Position numbers and translations under genes: made by a program. DNA of 7,809 nucleotides. Source: Maribacter sp. (GTDB lineage Bacteria > Bacteroidota > Bacteroidia > Flavobacteriales > Flavobacteriaceae). A model generated the notes under the pieces. The model did not search any database and was not told the origin of the DNA. It saw nothing but the letters and a program-made list of their open reading frames with translations. Where the stretch lies: the NCBI GenBank assembly GCA_030730545.1, contig JANQUX010000146.1:1-7809 (forward strand), in the 5' to 3' direction. Below are positions 7,235-7,809 of the stretch, one piece after another; position 1 is the stretch's first letter; every line of letters begins with the position of its first letter.

Positions 7235-7809
7235 ATGATGGATAGAAGAAAGAGTTTACAAACTTTAATACTTGGTGGTGCTGCGGCAACTTCTGGGCTG
7301 GTCTTCAATTCATGTAAGACTGAAAATGGCGAATCTGTAGATCAAGATATTATAGCAAGTAGCGAAAAATATTTTGGTAGAACGCCAGAAGAATTAGATC
7401 GTATAGAGAAATTGAACGCCGAGCAATTGTTCAATGAGCATGAGATGGAAACTATTGCAGCTTTAAGTGTAGTGATACTTCCGCCAAAAGAACCACATGG
7501 TGGTCCTATAGAGGCAGAAGTGCCAGCGCTTGTAGAATTTATGGGTAAAGACATTCCAGAAATGGGGCCTATATTATTAGGTGGTTTAATGTGGTTAGAT
7601 CATAAAAGTAATACGGAATTTGGTACTGAATTTAAGTCGGCTACTTTAGAGCAGAAAAAGCAAATTTGTGATGAAATCTGCTGGCATGATATAGAGAAAC
7701 CTTTAAGCGAGCAACCATTAGAAATTCAATTTTTCTACACCATGCGTGGTTTAACTGTTACAGGGTACTATACTTCTAAAGTAGGTATTGCAGATTTAGG
7801 ATATAAAGG
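7235..7809 (+). CDS. Gluconate 2-dehydrogenase subunit 3-type small subunit with Tat signal (3'-truncated)
   Basis: Small partner subunit of the preceding GMC dehydrogenase. The frame runs open to the window end, 191 residues, and probably lacks only the last few tens. The N-terminus MMDRRKSLQTLILGGAAA has a twin-arginine pair (Arg4-Arg5) and a hydrophobic stretch, then LVFNSC with Cys27 as a possible lipidation site, followed by KTENGES. The pattern resembles a Tat-exported lipoprotein, although Phe at -3 is not a classical lipobox residue. The family core is recognised from the region around residues 70-110 (ETIAALSVVILPP...VPALVEFM) and the terminal block FFYTMRGLTVTGYYTS...GYK at 166-191. 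The start lies one base after the GMC stop, implying translational coupling and an equimolar complex; ATG 7238 is an equally possible start. By analogy with related two-subunit dehydrogenases, it would carry the folded flavoprotein across the inner membrane. Confidence 0.9.
   Translation, partial: MMDRRKSLQTLILGGAAATSGLVFNSCKTENGESVDQDIIASSEKYFGRTPEELDRIEKLNAEQLFNEHEMETIAALSVVILPPKEPHGGPIEAEVPALVEFMGKDIPEMGPILLGGLMWLDHKSNTEFGTEFKSATLEQKKQICDEICWHDIEKPLSEQPLEIQFFYTMRGLTVTGYYTSKVGIADLGYK

Noticed and set aside
7342..7554. 70-residue minus-strand reading frame
   Set aside because: It is antisense to the clearly recognised subunit 3-type gene and shows no recognisable motif.

Overview
The window looks like chromosomal DNA from a member of the Bacteroidota, most likely a marine-type Flavobacteriaceae. 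The evidence is AT-rich coding sequence, no Shine-Dalgarno motif before any visible start codon, candidate promoters of the TTTG / TAnnTTTG type used in this phylum, and a typical flavobacterial set of sugar genes. The taxonomic call is inference; no rRNA or other marker gene is present.

Layout. (1) Positions 1-1305 hold xylose isomerase (xylA), missing only its first few codons. A hairpin with a following T-rich stretch lies after it. (2) Positions 1465-2481 encode a LacI-family regulator, a natural candidate to control the sugar genes nearby. (3) Positions 2483-3856, on the minus strand and convergent with the regulator with one base between the stop codons, encode a Tat-exported Gfo/Idh/MocA oxidoreductase. 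(4) A 144-bp divergent intergenic region has candidate promoters on both strands and two inverted repeats. (5) Positions 4001-5380 hold a Sec-exported SGNH sialate/acetyl-xylan-type O-acetylesterase, interrupted by one in-frame TAA at codon 81 while the rest of the gene and its catalytic residues look intact. (6) Positions 5512-7233 encode a GMC-family FAD oxidoreductase with a four-cysteine cluster. One base after its stop, a gluconate 2-dehydrogenase subunit 3-type protein begins with a twin-arginine signal and runs off the window end.

How the genes may work together. XylA acts in the cytoplasm on xylose. The other enzymes point to the periplasm or outer surface: an esterase that removes acetyl groups from glycans, a Tat-exported sugar oxidoreductase, and a two-subunit flavoprotein dehydrogenase. 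GMC plus subunit 3 pairs are known from lactose/glucoside 3-dehydrogenases, which make 3-keto sugars. The most interesting reading is therefore a periplasmic glycoside-oxidation (3-keto-sugar) module next to pentose catabolism. Substrate and co-regulation cannot be shown from sequence alone. No mobile element, CRISPR array, tRNA or rRNA was seen, and no gene-free stretch exceeds about 160 bases.
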